Positions 34,903 to 44,572 are shown, counted from the stretch's first letter. The stretch is DNA of 64,000 nt from Parvularcula bermudensis HTCC2503 (GCF_000152825.2 NC_014414.1:744001-808000), one strand, 5' to 3'. The notes: generated by a model from the sequence alone, not told the origin. Program-made: numbers and translations.

Positions 34903-35880
34903 ATGCCTGACGGCGAAGGGCCGTCTAGTGAGCCTGCTGGTCAACCGGCAGGCCATGTGACCGGAGAAGAGACGAATCCGAACCGCCGCCTGCGCCGATG
35001 GGTGGAGCGCCTGACCGGGCGCCGCGGCGCCAGCGCCGCGCCCCTGGTGATGGCCCAGCAATCGGGCTCTGGCGATGAGGCCGTTGCCGATCGGGAAATG
35101 GTCGAGCGGATTGTCGCCTTCAATCAAAAGCGGGTCGATGACGTGGCAATCCCCCGCGCCGATATTGTCGCTGTCGATATCGAAACGAATCTCAGCGACC
35201 TGTTGCAGACCTTCTCCTCAGCCAATCACTCTCGTTTGCCTGTTTATCGCGGGGATCTCGATGATCCCTTGGGCATGATCCACATCAAGGATTTCATTGG
35301 TCTTTTAGCGAGTAACGGCCTTAAAGACATTGAGGGCGAGGAAGGACGCCATGTCGTCCAGAGTATTCTCCGCAAATTGCTCTACGTTCCCCCATCGATG
35401 CCGGTGACCGAGTTGCTGCTGCGGATGCAGGCAAGCCGGGTCCACATGGCGCTCGTGATCGATGAATTCGGCGGGACGGACGGTCTCCTGACGATCGAAG
35501 ATCTCATTGAGCTGATCGTCGGAGATATTCGCGATGAGCACGACGAAGGCGATACCCATGCGATCCACAAGATCGCCGATTATCGGTGGGAGGCCGACAG
35601 TCGCGTCCCCCTCGAGGAATTAGAAGACGTGATCGGAGCGGCCTTCGCGCTCGACGACCATGACGCGGATACGATGGGGGGGCTTGTCTTTTCTCTTGCC
35701 GGTCGCGTCCCCCTTCGCGGCGAAGTTATCACCCATCCCAATGGCGCGGAGTTTGAGATCATTGATGCCGATCACCGCCGAATCCGGCGGGTGCGTATTA
35801 CCGAAGCGGCGCATACGGGTCTGGACGGCGAGCCACAAGCCGGTAGGGCAGCAAACGAGACGGCAGCCGCGGTGAACTAG
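34903..35880 (+). CDS. corC: CorC-type CBS-domain protein
   Basis: 325-residue cytoplasmic protein linked to Mg/Co homeostasis. The first 60 residues are poorly conserved. Two CBS domains span about 75-200 (VDDVAIPRADIVAVDIETNL, HSRLPVYRGDLDDPLGMIHI) and the second includes VPPSMPVTELLLRMQAS with IDEFGGTDGLLTIEDLIE. A C-terminal CorC/HlyC transporter-associated domain (about 215-305, ADSRVPLEELEDVIG) follows. ATG 34903 is preferred because AAGGAG lies six bases upstream; ATG 34888 overlaps the ybeY stop. There is no membrane DUF21 domain, so it is the soluble E. coli CorC/YbeX type. Confidence 0.94.
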   Translation: MPDGEGPSSEPAGQPAGHVTGEETNPNRRLRRWVERLTGRRGASAAPLVMAQQSGSGDEAVADREMVERIVAFNQKRVDDVAIPRADIVAVDIETNLSDLLQTFSSANHSRLPVYRGDLDDPLGMIHIKDFIGLLASNGLKDIEGEEGRHVVQSILRKLLYVPPSMPVTELLLRMQASRVHMALVIDEFGGTDGLLTIEDLIELIVGDIRDEHDEGDTHAIHKIADYRWEADSRVPLEELEDVIGAAFALDDHDADTMGGLVFSLAGRVPLRGEVITHPNGAEFEIIDADHRRIRRVRITEAAHTGLDGEPQAGRAANETAAAVN

Positions 35881-35913
35881 TCCTCGGTCGGCGCCGGGAG
35901 GGGTCGATCGGTT

Positions 35914-37512
35914 ATGACGCGCGCACACACTGACATTCTCACTCGTCTTCGCGCCCTCAAAGGGGGCCGTCGGTTAGCTGTCGCTTTCGGGGCGGGGGCC
36001 CTGACCGCCCTTGCGCAGGCGCCCCTCTATTTGCTCCCCCTACTGCCCATCGGCTTCGGCTTGTTGTCGGTGCTGGTCTATTCGGGCCGGGCCGAAGGTG
36101 GGACCGCCTTCGCGGCCTTTCGGCTGGGATGGGCTTTCGGTTTCGGCTATTTCCTGATCGGGCTGCATTGGCTCGCCTTTGCCTTTCTTGTTCAGGCGGA
36201 CCAGTTCGCCTGGCTCATTCCCTTTGCGATACCGCTCTTCACCGGCTTTCTGGGGCTCTTTTATGGGGCAGCGACAGCTCTTGCCGGTCTCGGTAGGCCG
36301 TCCTCCCCCCTCAATTTCAGCTTACGTCTCGCGGCAAGCTTTGCGGTCTTTGAAGTCATTCGCGGTCATGTCCTGACGGGCTTTCCCTGGAACTTGCCGG
36401 CCCAAGCCTTCGCCGGCACCCCTCTCCTCGCGCAGACCGCCGCGATCTGGGGCCCCTATGGTCTGTCGCTTGTTGTCCTGCTCTTGGCGATTATCCCCGC
36501 CTCCGGACTGCTCGCTCCACGCCTTTCCATGAGGCCCGCGCTTATTTGCCTCGCGGGGATGATCCTGCTCTGTGCGTATGGCGGATTGAGGTTGACGAAC
36601 AATCAGATACCTGAAGATTTTTCATCGCCACTTGAACTTATTGTCGCCCAGCCCAGCGTCAATCAACGCGATCGTCTAGACGCGCAACTACGTGACCAAG
36701 CGCTTCTCCGCCTATTGGCGATGACCGCAGCGCAAACGCCAGATACGCAGAATAGCCTGATTGTCTGGCCTGAGAATACGTATCCCCATCTGGGGTCCTT
36801 GCCGATAATTCCTGCTTTATTGGCCAGGGAATTGCCTGAGAAAGCGGCGCTCTTTTCGGGGACCGTGCGGGCCTATCAAGGGTCCGATGGCGATACTCTC
36901 TATGGGAACAGCGGTGTCTTGTTTGGACCTACTATTGGTGAGGGAGAGCAGAAGCAAAAACCTTTCCTCGCGATTTATGACAAGCACCACCTCGTTCCTT
37001 TCGGTGAGTACTTACCTTTCAAGTCTCTGTTGAACGCAATCGGTCTCTCACAACTTGCCCCTGTGGAAGATGGCTTTACCCCCGGGACAGGGCCGGCCAC
37101 CCTGACTGTTCACGGACGTCGGTTCTCACCGCTCATCTGTTACGAGGATGTGTTTCCCCGTGCCCTCTATCCGGAGGGAGATCGACCGGACTTTTTGGTC
37201 GTTGTCACAAATGACGCATGGTTCGGCGACAATGCCGGTCCGCTTCAGCATCTAGCAATCTCGCGTTTACGGACGATCGAGACTGGCCTGCCGATGGCGC
37301 GTGCTGCGAACACCGGGATGTCAACGATCCTAAATGCTTATGGTGAAATGAGGGGATCAATTGAGATTTACGAAGAAGGTGTGCTAGTGGCACCATTACC
37401 GCCATCACTGGTAACGACAACCTATGATCGTTATGGTGAAGTATTGTTCTTTTCTCTACTACTAGTTGTTTTTTTGGCTTCTTTCCGAGGAGCTATTGCG
37501 TCTTTAGTGTGA
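35914..37512 (+). CDS. lnt: Apolipoprotein N-acyltransferase
   Basis: 532-residue inner-membrane enzyme adding the third acyl chain to lipoproteins. About seven hydrophobic segments cover residues 20-230, the last near the start of the CN-hydrolase domain. The catalytic triad is present: Glu in LIVWPENTYPHL (about 288), Lys in IYDKHHLVPFGEYLPF (about 353) and Cys in FSPLICYEDVFP (about 409). It follows corC by 33 bases. Base composition drops in its 3' half (38 percent GC at 37441-37500 against 65 percent at 36061-36120), which is unusual here. Confidence 0.97.
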   Translation: MTRAHTDILTRLRALKGGRRLAVAFGAGALTALAQAPLYLLPLLPIGFGLLSVLVYSGRAEGGTAFAAFRLGWAFGFGYFLIGLHWLAFAFLVQADQFAWLIPFAIPLFTGFLGLFYGAATALAGLGRPSSPLNFSLRLAASFAVFEVIRGHVLTGFPWNLPAQAFAGTPLLAQTAAIWGPYGLSLVVLLLAIIPASGLLAPRLSMRPALICLAGMILLCAYGGLRLTNNQIPEDFSSPLELIVAQPSVNQRDRLDAQLRDQALLRLLAMTAAQTPDTQNSLIVWPENTYPHLGSLPIIPALLARELPEKAALFSGTVRAYQGSDGDTLYGNSGVLFGPTIGEGEQKQKPFLAIYDKHHLVPFGEYLPFKSLLNAIGLSQLAPVEDGFTPGTGPATLTVHGRRFSPLICYEDVFPRALYPEGDRPDFLVVVTNDAWFGDNAGPLQHLAISRLRTIETGLPMARAANTGMSTILNAYGEMRGSIEIYEEGVLVAPLPPSLVTTTYDRYGEVLFFSLLLVVFLASFRGAIASLV

Positions 37513-37580
37513 ACAACTATAGACCAATTTCTCTCAAAATATCTTCGATCCCGAAACGCTCGGCCAGGAATGTAAGTGCA

Positions 37581-38021
37581 GTGAATAAAGAGAATAAGCG
37601 GGCGCCTCACCCTATCGATATTCATGTAGGCAGCCGAGTCAGACTACGGCGCATGATGCAGGGTATCAGTCAGGAAAAGCTGGGCGAAGATCTTGGGCTA
37701 ACTTTTCAGCAAGTTCAAAAATATGAAAAAGGCGTAAACAGAATAGGTGCGGGTCGATTGTTTGAGATCGCACAAATTCTCGATGTTCCGGTCCAGTTCT
37801 TTTACGATGATTTCCAATCCGACGAAGACGATTCAACCCTGTCCGAAGAAACAACTGGATACGAAGCTGAGCGTACTGATCTTTTCGCTAGCCTTGCGAC
37901 GTCCGATGGCATGCAGCTCGCCCAGGCTTTCCTGAGGATCAATGATGTGACGATTCGTCGACGGATTGTCGACCTGGTCAAGGCAATCGCCGAGCCCGAC
38001 TCCGCCGACACAAAAGACTGA
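37581..38021 (+). CDS. XRE-family transcriptional regulator
   Basis: 146-residue helix-turn-helix protein from GTG 37581. The XRE domain covers about residues 15-70: IDIHVGSRVRLRRMMQGISQ, then EKLGEDLGLTFQQVQKYEKG and NRIGAGRLFEIAQILDVPVQF. A flexible acidic linker (DDFQSDEDDSTLSEE) leads to a C-terminal helical part ending in VDLVKAIAEPDS. It sits between lnt and metK, a conserved alphaproteobacterial position. The frame is open from GTG 37509, overlapping the lnt stop, but those 24 residues look non-conserved. Its base composition is as AT-rich as the end of lnt. Target genes are unknown. Confidence 0.85.
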   Translation: MNKENKRAPHPIDIHVGSRVRLRRMMQGISQEKLGEDLGLTFQQVQKYEKGVNRIGAGRLFEIAQILDVPVQFFYDDFQSDEDDSTLSEETTGYEAERTDLFASLATSDGMQLAQAFLRINDVTIRRRIVDLVKAIAEPDSADTKD

Positions 38022-38048
38022 GACTTGGCCCTTGCCGCCGAGAGGCGT

Positions 38049-38076
38049 TTGAGGAATATAACGTTTTCCTTATATA
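38049..38076 (+). promoter_or_regulatory. Candidate sigma-70 promoter of metK
   Basis: TTGAGG (38049-38054), a 16-base spacer and TATATA (38071-38076) lie 19 bases before the metK ATG. If used, the leader is only about ten bases, so no room remains for a SAM riboswitch downstream of it. No SAM-II or SAM/SAH-type fold was recognised in the 73-base spacer. Confidence 0.5.
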
Positions 38077-38094
38077 GACTGGAAAGCGTCACCC

Positions 38095-39261
38095 ATGCCT
38101 GCTGATCACTATCTCTTCACCTCGGAGTCGGTCTCCGAAGGGCATCCCGACAAGGTCGCCGACCGGATTTCCGACGCCATCGTCGATCTTTATCTTGGTC
38201 GCGACCCCGAGGCGCGCGTGGCTCTCGAAACCTTGACCACCACCAATCGCGTGGTCCTGGCGGGCGAAACACGGTCCGCCACCCCGGTGAGCGCCGATGA
38301 AATGATCGAAACGGCCCGGGGCGCGATCAAGGCCATTGGATATGAGCAGGACGGCTTCCATTGGGAAAAAACCGATATCGACTGCTATGTGCATGAACAG
38401 GCGAAAGAAATCGCGCAGGGCGTCGATGCTGGCGAGGGCAAGGAAGAAGGCGCGGGTGACCAGGGCCTGATGTTCGGTTTTGCGAGCGACGAGACCCCCG
38501 AATTGATGCCCGCGCCCATCGCCTATAGCCACCGCATCGTGAAAGCCCTCGCTGAGGCGCGTCACAGCGGGGCGCGCCCTGAATTCGAGCCCGACGCGAA
38601 AAGTCAGGTGACCCTGGCCTATGAAGGCGGGCGGCCGGTCAGGGCAACATCGGTCGTTGTTTCGACGCAGCATCAGGACGGCTTGAGCCAAGACGATGTC
38701 CGCGAGCTGGTTCGCCCCTTTGTCGAAGAGGCCCTGCCAGAGGGCTGGATGTGTCCGGAAGAGGCGTTTTACGTGAACCCCACCGGCAGTTTTGTCATCG
38801 GTGGCCCGGACGGGGATTGCGGTCTCACCGGCCGAAAGATCATTGTCGATACCTATGGCGGCGCAGCCCCCCATGGCGGCGGCGCCTTTTCGGGAAAAGA
38901 CCCCACCAAGGTCGACCGCTCGGCGGCTTATGCGAGCCGATATCTTGCAAAGAATGTCGTGGCTGCGGGTCTTGCGCGGAAATGCTTGATCCAAGTCGCT
39001 TATGCGATCGGGATCGCCCATCCCCTCTCGGTTTATGTCGACCTTACCGACAGTCAGGTGGATCCGGCGAAACTCGAAGCCACCTTGAGGGAGCTGATGG
39101 ATCTCAGCCCCAAGGGAATCCGCACGCATTTACAGCTGAACAAGCCGATATACGAACCCACCGCGGCCTATGGTCATTTCGGTCGAGAGGCGGGCAGTGA
39201 CGGCACGTTTAGTTGGGAGCGCACCGACCTTGTCGATGAGCTGCGGCGGGCCTTTGGCTGA
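38095..39261 (+). CDS. metK: S-adenosylmethionine synthase
   Basis: 388-residue enzyme making SAM from methionine and ATP. Landmarks: [20 protein letters not shown] at the start (with GHPDK), [15 protein letters not shown] (about 121-135), [33 protein letters not shown] and the phosphate-binding [19 protein letters not shown]. The length is normal. It follows the XRE regulator by 73 bases containing a likely promoter and overlaps the start of trmB. Confidence 0.98.
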   Translation: MPADHYLFTSESVSEGHPDKVADRISDAIVDLYLGRDPEARVALETLTTTNRVVLAGETRSATPVSADEMIETARGAIKAIGYEQDGFHWEKTDIDCYVHEQAKEIAQGVDAGEGKEEGAGDQGLMFGFASDETPELMPAPIAYSHRIVKALAEARHSGARPEFEPDAKSQVTLAYEGGRPVRATSVVVSTQHQDGLSQDDVRELVRPFVEEALPEGWMCPEEAFYVNPTGSFVIGGPDGDCGLTGRKIIVDTYGGAAPHGGGAFSGKDPTKVDRSAAYASRYLAKNVVAAGLARKCLIQVAYAIGIAHPLSVYVDLTDSQVDPAKLEATLRELMDLSPKGIRTHLQLNKPIYEPTAAYGHFGREAGSDGTFSWERTDLVDELRRAFG

Positions 39262-39985
39262 CGAGTCCTCGTCCAGCGCCTTCCCCTGGCCGGATGGCCG
39301 CCTCTATGGCCGACGGCAGGCCAAACCGCTGCGGCCGAGGCCGCAGCGCCTGGTGACGGACCTTCTCCCCACGCTCGCCGTCACGCCCGATCATGTGGGC
39401 GCGCTGATCGCCGCGTGGGAGGGCCGCGTATGGCTGGAGGTCGGCTTTGGCGGCGGCGAGCATCTCGCCTGGCAAGCCGCCCGTCATCCCGACACATTAA
39501 TGCTCGGCGCCGAACCCTTTCTGAACGGCGTCGGCAAACTCCTCGGCTTGATTGAGGACCAGGGGCTGACCAATATCCGCATCCTTCACGGCGATGTCCG
39601 CCCGCTGATGGCCGCCCTCCCCGATCAATCGGTGGATCGGCTCTTTGTGCTTCACCCTGATCCCTGGCCGAAGAAGAAACATCATAAACGGCGCATGATC
39701 TCTCCCGCCTTCCTCGATCAGGCCGCTCGGATCTTGCCGCCCGGCGGGCATTTGCGCGTCAGTTCGGACATCCCTGACTATGTCCGGTGGACCTTGATGC
39801 ATATTCAGCGACACAATCGGCGAGAGATGACCTTTCGGTGGACCGCGCGCCGGCGCCGCGATTGGACGGTGAGGCCGGAGGATTGGCCGCAAACCCGCTA
39901 TGAGGCCAAGGCGCTGCGGGAGGGTCGATCCCCCGCCTATTTGGATTTCATTCGTCAGCCGGACGGCCATCCCGCGCGGGGATAG
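39236..39985 (+). CDS. trmB: tRNA (guanine-N7-)-methyltransferase
   Basis: 249-residue SAM-dependent enzyme methylating G46 of tRNA. The SAM site [12 protein letters not shown], the [13 protein letters not shown] block, ILHGDVRPL, and the signature [16 protein letters not shown] are all present. ATG 39236 is the nearest ATG but overlaps metK by 26 bases; TTG 39254 would overlap by 8 and is also plausible. The C-terminus overlaps the convergent sulfotransferase gene by 38 bases. A position directly after metK is common in alphaproteobacteria. Confidence 0.95.
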   Translation: MSCGGPLADESSSSAFPWPDGRLYGRRQAKPLRPRPQRLVTDLLPTLAVTPDHVGALIAAWEGRVWLEVGFGGGEHLAWQAARHPDTLMLGAEPFLNGVGKLLGLIEDQGLTNIRILHGDVRPLMAALPDQSVDRLFVLHPDPWPKKKHHKRRMISPAFLDQAARILPPGGHLRVSSDIPDYVRWTLMHIQRHNRREMTFRWTARRRRDWTVRPEDWPQTRYEAKALREGRSPAYLDFIRQPDGHPARG

Positions 39986-40844
39986 GGCCTTGCCCCACCA
40001 GGGTCGGCGGCGCGGCGATCATCTCCGCGCGAAAGGTGTCAAAGCTCAAAGTCCTACCGGTCATACCGCCAAGCCGGGCCAAATCGGGCGCAATGCGCGC
40101 CTTGAGATAGGCCTCGGTCGCCTCGGAGAACCGGTCCGGGATGTCCAACCCGCGCCGCCGGCGGAGGGATGCCCGCCAGGATTTCGGCACCAGACGCCGT
40201 CGCAGGGCGGTCGCGGCCGCATTGTCAACGAGGAAACGCTGACCAGGTAAGGGGCGATAGGCGTCATGCCGCCCATGCAACCGGGCACGGTCGGCGGACC
40301 ATTTTCCATCGCATCCCAGGAAAGTGAGCGCCCGGGCAAACTCATCCTCCGGCATGGCGGCGAGGCGATCGCTCGACATGAGAAGGACCCGTTCGGGGGG
40401 GAGGACCGCCAACCAGCGGTCGAGTTGCGCGGCGTAGCAGCTCACCTGCCATATCAGATCAAGGTCCCGGGCGACCGCGTCGGGCGGCCCAAGATGGCGC
40501 CCCTTCTTCATTTCGTGAATGGCGTGGGAGAAGGCGCGGTCCAGCGGATCGCGGAGCAGATAGATGATCTTCACCCCCGGCGCCCAGCGCAGCAGCCGGG
40601 CGGGCGCCTCCGGATAGGCCGGCCATTTCGCGTAATCGGTGCTGGCCTCGCCCTTCAGGTCCGTCGCAGCCGCTCCCTTCCACTGGACGTCATACCAATC
40701 GGCGGACCGGCCCCATTCCTTGGCAAAGAAGGACGGCTCTTTCTCCCGCGAAAGCGCTATGCCCGGCTGGGCATCCAATTGGGCGGCGAGGGTGGTGGTC
40801 GCCGCCTTCATGGCACCGACAATGACGAAATCCGGCACGGCCAC
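39948..40844 (-). CDS. PAPS-dependent sulfotransferase
   Basis: 298-residue sulfotransferase-fold protein. The 5'-phosphosulfate loop is IVGAMKAATTTLAAQLD (about residues 9-25) and the 3'-phosphate motif is YLLRDPLDRAFSHAIHEMKK. WYDVQWKG and KGEASTDYAKWPA are further conserved parts. Such enzymes sulfate carbohydrates, lipids or proteins, and the acceptor is not readable. No PAPS-synthesis genes lie next to it. GTG 40844 is preferred because AAGGAG sits seven bases upstream; the frame reaches TTG 40871. Convergent with trmB, overlapping it by 38 bases. Confidence 0.88.
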   Translation of the reverse strand: MAVPDFVIVGAMKAATTTLAAQLDAQPGIALSREKEPSFFAKEWGRSADWYDVQWKGAAATDLKGEASTDYAKWPAYPEAPARLLRWAPGVKIIYLLRDPLDRAFSHAIHEMKKGRHLGPPDAVARDLDLIWQVSCYAAQLDRWLAVLPPERVLLMSSDRLAAMPEDEFARALTFLGCDGKWSADRARLHGRHDAYRPLPGQRFLVDNAAATALRRRLVPKSWRASLRRRRGLDIPDRFSEATEAYLKARIAPDLARLGGMTGRTLSFDTFRAEMIAAPPTLVGQGPIPARDGRPADE

Positions 40845-40913
40845 GGCGCAACTCCTTTCGGATGGGGACAATGTGCCAGAAAGCGACCGGGGTGAAGAAC
40901 CTCTATGGCCGCG

Positions 40914-41591
40914 TCATCCTCCGGCGAGGGCTGTTTCGAGGCGGGCGGCGGTCTGAGAGAGCATCGATCGGTAGCGCTCGGCAACACGGGACCCGATGGC
41001 GTCGGGCTGACCCTCAAGCGTCCCGGGGCCAAAGGGAGGGGCGGGGTCATACTCGATGGACAAGGCGATCTCCCGTGCCGCCTCGTCGCCGCAGAGCGTT
41101 GCCGCCAGGGTCAAACCGAAATCGATTCCCGCCGTCACGCCGCCGCCGGTAATGATGCGGCCATCCTGAACCACCCGCGCCTGCGTTGGCCGCGCGCCGG
41201 TCCTCTCTAGAAGGGGGTGAAACGCCCAATGGGTCGTTGCCCGAACGCCCCGAAGAAGACCCGCCGCCCCCAAGACCAGCGCGCCGGTGCAGACCGCCGT
41301 TACGGCCTGTGCCCCCGCGGCCTGATCCTTCACAAACGCCATACTTTCCGGATCGATCATGACGTCGTCGATCCCAAAGCCCCCGGGGATACACAAAATA
41401 TCGCCGCGCCCCACGGTCGCGTAGGTCGCGGTCGGCAAAATCCCAAAACCGCTGCTCGTCAACACAGGATCGAGGGTCTTCGCGACGAAGGACAACCGTG
41501 CGCCAGGCACGCGGCTCAGCACTTCTGCCGGGCCCGTGAGATCCAATTGTGTCATCCGGGGGAAGAGGAGAAATACGACATGGGGGCTCAT
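40914..41591 (-). CDS. DJ-1/PfpI family protein, isonitrile-hydratase-like
   Basis: 225-residue class-I glutamine-amidotransferase-like protein. The N-terminal VVFLLFPRMTQLDLTGPAEV fold start and the nucleophile block AVCTGALVLGAAGLLRG (Cys at about 100) are clear, followed by RATTHWAFHPLLE and TGGGVTAGIDFGLTLAA. That combination is shared with isonitrile hydratase and the sensor domains of GlxA-type regulators; no DNA-binding domain is present here. An enzyme acting on isonitriles or another small electrophile is plausible but unproven. It is the last gene before the rimP promoter region and is transcribed away from it. Confidence 0.85.
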   Translation of the reverse strand: MSPHVVFLLFPRMTQLDLTGPAEVLSRVPGARLSFVAKTLDPVLTSSGFGILPTATYATVGRGDILCIPGGFGIDDVMIDPESMAFVKDQAAGAQAVTAVCTGALVLGAAGLLRGVRATTHWAFHPLLERTGARPTQARVVQDGRIITGGGVTAGIDFGLTLAATLCGDEAAREIALSIEYDPAPPFGPGTLEGQPDAIGSRVAERYRSMLSQTAARLETALAGG

Positions 41592-41661
41592 CCCTCCGAA
41601 CTACAGGAGGGGGTCTGAGCACGCCATCGGTTTCGCTCATTGCCGTGGCCGACACGCCGGG

Positions 41662-41690
41662 GTGACAGGCCCCCTTCGCATTGTTATATA
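41662..41690 (+). promoter_or_regulatory. Promoter of the rimP-nusA-infB operon
   Basis: GTGACA (41662-41667), a 17-base spacer and TATATA (41685-41690) make a near-consensus sigma-70 promoter. The start would be near 41697. An intrinsic terminator follows within about 20-45 bases, before rimP. Confidence 0.7.
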
Positions 41691-41714
41691 AGCTCTAGCA
41701 TTTCGTAATTTTCG

Positions 41715-41743
41715 AAAGCGGCCCCGTAAGAGGCCGCTTTTTT
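41715..41743 (+). terminator. Leader terminator (attenuator candidate) before rimP
   Basis: AAAGCGGCC (41715-41723) and GGCCGCTTT (41732-41740) form a perfect 9-bp stem followed by TTTTTT. It lies 18 bases downstream of the predicted transcription start and 29 bases before the rimP ATG, with no gene between promoter and hairpin. A small upstream TTTCG/CGAAA repeat (41701-41717) overlaps its left arm and could form an alternative fold. Confidence 0.75.
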
Positions 41744-41771
41744 GTTGGCAAAGCTGAGGGCCACGCATTCG

Positions 41772-42296
41772 ATGACCGCCTCGATCGCCGCTCTGACGGA
41801 TCTTCTGCTTCCGATTATCGAGACGGAGGGCTATGAGCTTATCCGTCTGCGACTGACAGGGGCGAAGCAACAGACACTTCAGATCATGGCCGAACGCCCA
41901 GATGGGACCATGACGGCCGAGGATTGTGCCCGTCTGTCCCGCGCTGTTTCAGCCGTGCTTGAGGAGGCCGATCCGATCTCCGGAGAATATGTCCTTGAGG
42001 TTTCCTCCCCCGGGATCGACCGGCCGCTGACCCGCCTCAAAGATTACGCGCGCTGGGAAGGGTTTGTCGCAAAGATCGAGTTGAGCCAGCCGGTCGAGGG
42101 GCAAAAGCGCTATCGCGGCACCCTCGCCGGTGTCGAAAATGACGATGTCTGCATTGACCTCGATGGCGAAGAGGAAACGGCACTTATCCCTTTTTCGATC
42201 ATTGCGGGAGGAAAATTGGTGATGACCGACGAGCTGATCGCCGAGAGTCTCCGCCGCGCAAAACATGACGAGAAACATCGGGCGGAGGATCCCTAA
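41772..42296 (+). CDS. rimP: Ribosome maturation factor RimP
   Basis: 174-residue 30S assembly factor. Conserved blocks are LLLPIIETEGYELIRLRLTG near the start, QIMAERPDGTMTAEDCARLS, DPISGEYVLEVSSPGIDRPL with the hallmark VSSPGIDRPL, and a C-terminal Sm-like region around LDGEEETALIPFSII. ATG 41772 starts the domain; the frame extends to 41742 inside the terminator T tract. It is the first gene of rimP-nusA-ylxR-infB. Confidence 0.96.
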   Translation: MTASIAALTDLLLPIIETEGYELIRLRLTGAKQQTLQIMAERPDGTMTAEDCARLSRAVSAVLEEADPISGEYVLEVSSPGIDRPLTRLKDYARWEGFVAKIELSQPVEGQKRYRGTLAGVENDDVCIDLDGEEETALIPFSIIAGGKLVMTDELIAESLRRAKHDEKHRAEDP

Positions 42297-42359
42297 GGCC
42301 CCGCCCCCATCCCATCGCCCTTTTTCCACGGCGCACCGCGCCTTTTCGGAGATCCCCCA

Positions 42360-43937
42360 ATGACCGTTACCGCAAATAAAATCGAACTGATCCAGATTGC
42401 CCGGGCCGTCGCCCAGGAGAAAATGATCGACCCCTCAATCGTCATCGAGGCGATGGAGGATGCTCTCTCTCGCGCAGCCCGCTCCCGTTATGGGGCGGAG
42501 ACAAATGTCCGCGCGGAAATTGATCCGCGGACAGGGGAGACGCGCCTCTGGCGGCTGATGGAAGTTGTTGAAAGCGTCGAAAACGATGCCGTCGAGGTCA
42601 GCCTGAAAGCGGCGCAGAAACAGAACCCCGAGGCCGAGATCGGTGATTTTATTTCAGACCCCCTGCCGCCGATCGATTTCGGCCGCGTCGCCGCCCTGGG
42701 CGCCAAGCAGGTGATCAACCAAAAGGTCCGGGATGCCGAACGGGACAATCAATACAATGAATATAAAGACCGGGTCGGCGAGATTATTTCCGGACTGATC
42801 AAGCGGATCGAATATGGCCATGTGATTGTCGATCTTGGCAAGGGCGAGGCGATCATTCGCCGCGACCAGCAAATCCCGCGGGAGCCCCTGCGCCAAGGGG
42901 ATCGGGTCCGGGCCTATATCGCCGATGTGCGTCGGGAACCTCGCGGACCGCAAATCTTTCTGTCGCGAAACCACCCTCAATTCATGGCCCGTTTGTTCGA
43001 GCAGGAGGTGCCCGAGGTCTATGACGGCGTGATTGAAATCAAGGCCGTGGCGCGCGACCCCGGCAGCCGGGCAAAGATCGGGGTCTACTCCAATGACAGC
43101 TCCATCGACCCCGTCGGGGCCTGCGTTGGGATGCGTGGCTCGCGGGTTCAGGCCGTGGTCGGCGAACTCGGCGGCGAAAAAATCGATATCGTCCCCTGGT
43201 CCGAGGACACAGCAACCTTTGTCGTCAACGCCCTCGCTCCAGCGGAGGTCGCAAAGGTCGTCCTCGATGAGGAGCTTGAACGCATCGAGGTTGTCGTGCC
43301 CGACGAACAGCTCTCGCTCGCCATTGGTCGCCGCGGCCAGAATGTCCGCCTCGCCAGCCAGCTCACCGGCTATGAGATCGACATTATGACGGAGGAGGAA
43401 GAGAGCGCGAAACGTCAAAAAGAATACCAGGAGCGCTCCGAGATCTTCATGAAGGTGCTCGATGTCGATGACATGATCGCCAATCTCCTCGTCGCCGAAG
43501 GGTTCGCCCGGATCGAGGAAATCGCCTATGTCGAGGTTGAGGAAATCGCCGAGATCGAAGGGTTCGACGACGAAACCGCCCAGGAATTGCAGGCGCGTGC
43601 CCTCGAATGGCTTGAGCGGGAGCAGGCTGAACTCGATGCACGGCGGCGGGAGCTCGGGGTCGAGGATGCGCTGCTCGAGATCGAGGGCATGACGCTCAAA
43701 TGGTCGGTCGCCCTCGCCGAGGAAGGGGTTTTGACCGTGGAGGATTTTGCCGGCTGTGTGGCGGATGACCTCACCGGATGGACCGAGCGCGTCGACGGCG
43801 AGAAAAAACACTATGAGGGGATGCTGGAGAAATTCCGCGTCAAACCCGACCTCGCCGAGCAGATGATCGCCGAAGCCCGTCGGCAAGTGGGCTGGGATGC
43901 CGATGAGGAGGAAGAGGATACCGAGGCGGAGGCCTGA
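42360..43937 (+). CDS. nusA: Transcription termination/antitermination factor NusA
   Basis: 525-residue elongation factor that controls pausing, termination and antitermination. The N-terminal RNAP-binding domain covers residues 1-130. The S1 domain (about 135-200) has [20 protein letters not shown]. Two KH domains follow (about 205-345), with [20 protein letters not shown] and [21 protein letters not shown]-terminal helix-hairpin-helix repeats carry the acidic tail [13 protein letters not shown]. It could regulate its own leader terminator, as NusA does elsewhere; this is inference. Confidence 0.98.
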   Translation: MTVTANKIELIQIARAVAQEKMIDPSIVIEAMEDALSRAARSRYGAETNVRAEIDPRTGETRLWRLMEVVESVENDAVEVSLKAAQKQNPEAEIGDFISDPLPPIDFGRVAALGAKQVINQKVRDAERDNQYNEYKDRVGEIISGLIKRIEYGHVIVDLGKGEAIIRRDQQIPREPLRQGDRVRAYIADVRREPRGPQIFLSRNHPQFMARLFEQEVPEVYDGVIEIKAVARDPGSRAKIGVYSNDSSIDPVGACVGMRGSRVQAVVGELGGEKIDIVPWSEDTATFVVNALAPAEVAKVVLDEELERIEVVVPDEQLSLAIGRRGQNVRLASQLTGYEIDIMTEEEESAKRQKEYQERSEIFMKVLDVDDMIANLLVAEGFARIEEIAYVEVEEIAEIEGFDDETAQELQARALEWLEREQAELDARRRELGVEDALLEIEGMTLKWSVALAEEGVLTVEDFAGCVADDLTGWTERVDGEKKHYEGMLEKFRVKPDLAEQMIAEARRQVGWDADEEEEDTEAEA

Positions 43938-43951
43938 CGAGTCGGATCCCC

Positions 43952-44572
43952 ATGCCCTCCATGACGGCGGCGCGACATAATGATCGGCGGTGCGTGGCGA
44001 CGGGGGCCCCCTTGGCCCCCGACCAGCCGGCCTTACGCTTCGTCAGATCGCCGGATGGTGATCTCACCTTCGATGCGGCTGCGGGGCTGCCCGGCCGCGG
44101 GGCGTGGATCACCGCGGACAGCGACCTCCTGATCAAGGCATTGAAGCGCAAAGCCTTTGCGCGGAGCTTCAAACAGGCAACCCCTTTGCGCCCGGGCCTG
44201 ACCGAGGAGGCGTATTGCGCTGAAATCTTCGATGTCCTCCGGGTCAGATGCTTCAATCGGCTTGGTCTGGCCCGCAAGGCTGGGCAATGTCTGACCGGAT
44301 ATGAACAGGTCAAAGCCGCCGCGCCGCGCCTCCTTGCCTATCTGTCGCCGCGTGATGCGGCACCGGATGGCGTGGAGCGGATCGCCCGAACGCTTGCGGC
44401 GGCGGGCCAGGGTTCCCATATCCGTCTTCCTGTCGAGGCGAGTGAGCTTGCGGCCTCGATTGGGCTTGAGGGGGTCGTCCATCTAGGATTGACTCCCGGG
44501 CCAGTCGCCACCCCCGCAGTGGGGGAGGCAAAACGTTTTGCCGCCTTTGCGGGTGATCGGTTTCCGATCTGA
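43952..44572 (+). CDS. YlxR/L7Ae-type RNA-binding protein
   Basis: 206-residue protein joining two domains. Residues 1-85 are YlxR (DUF448), with RRCVATGAPLAPDQPALRFV and the GRGAWITADSD block. Residues about 100-200 resemble an L7Ae-like K-turn-binding fold (RLGLARKAGQCLTGYEQV, LLAYLSPRDAAPDG). The same fusion occurs in other alphaproteobacteria between nusA and infB. Cysteines at residue 14 and near 88-95 are not arranged as a zinc site. ATG 43952 follows the nusA stop by 15 bases; ATG 43961 is an alternative. Confidence 0.9.
   Translation: MPSMTAARHNDRRCVATGAPLAPDQPALRFVRSPDGDLTFDAAAGLPGRGAWITADSDLLIKALKRKAFARSFKQATPLRPGLTEEAYCAEIFDVLRVRCFNRLGLARKAGQCLTGYEQVKAAAPRLLAYLSPRDAAPDGVERIARTLAAAGQGSHIRLPVEASELAASIGLEGVVHLGLTPGPVATPAVGEAKRFAAFAGDRFPI

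Noticed and set aside
38022-38094. SAM riboswitch before metK
   Set aside because: The spacer is only 73 bases, most of it used by a likely promoter, and no SAM-II, SAM-V or SAM/SAH fold was recognised.
42654-43886. 410-residue minus-strand ORF opposite nusA
   Set aside because: Same shadow effect; NusA on the plus strand is certain.
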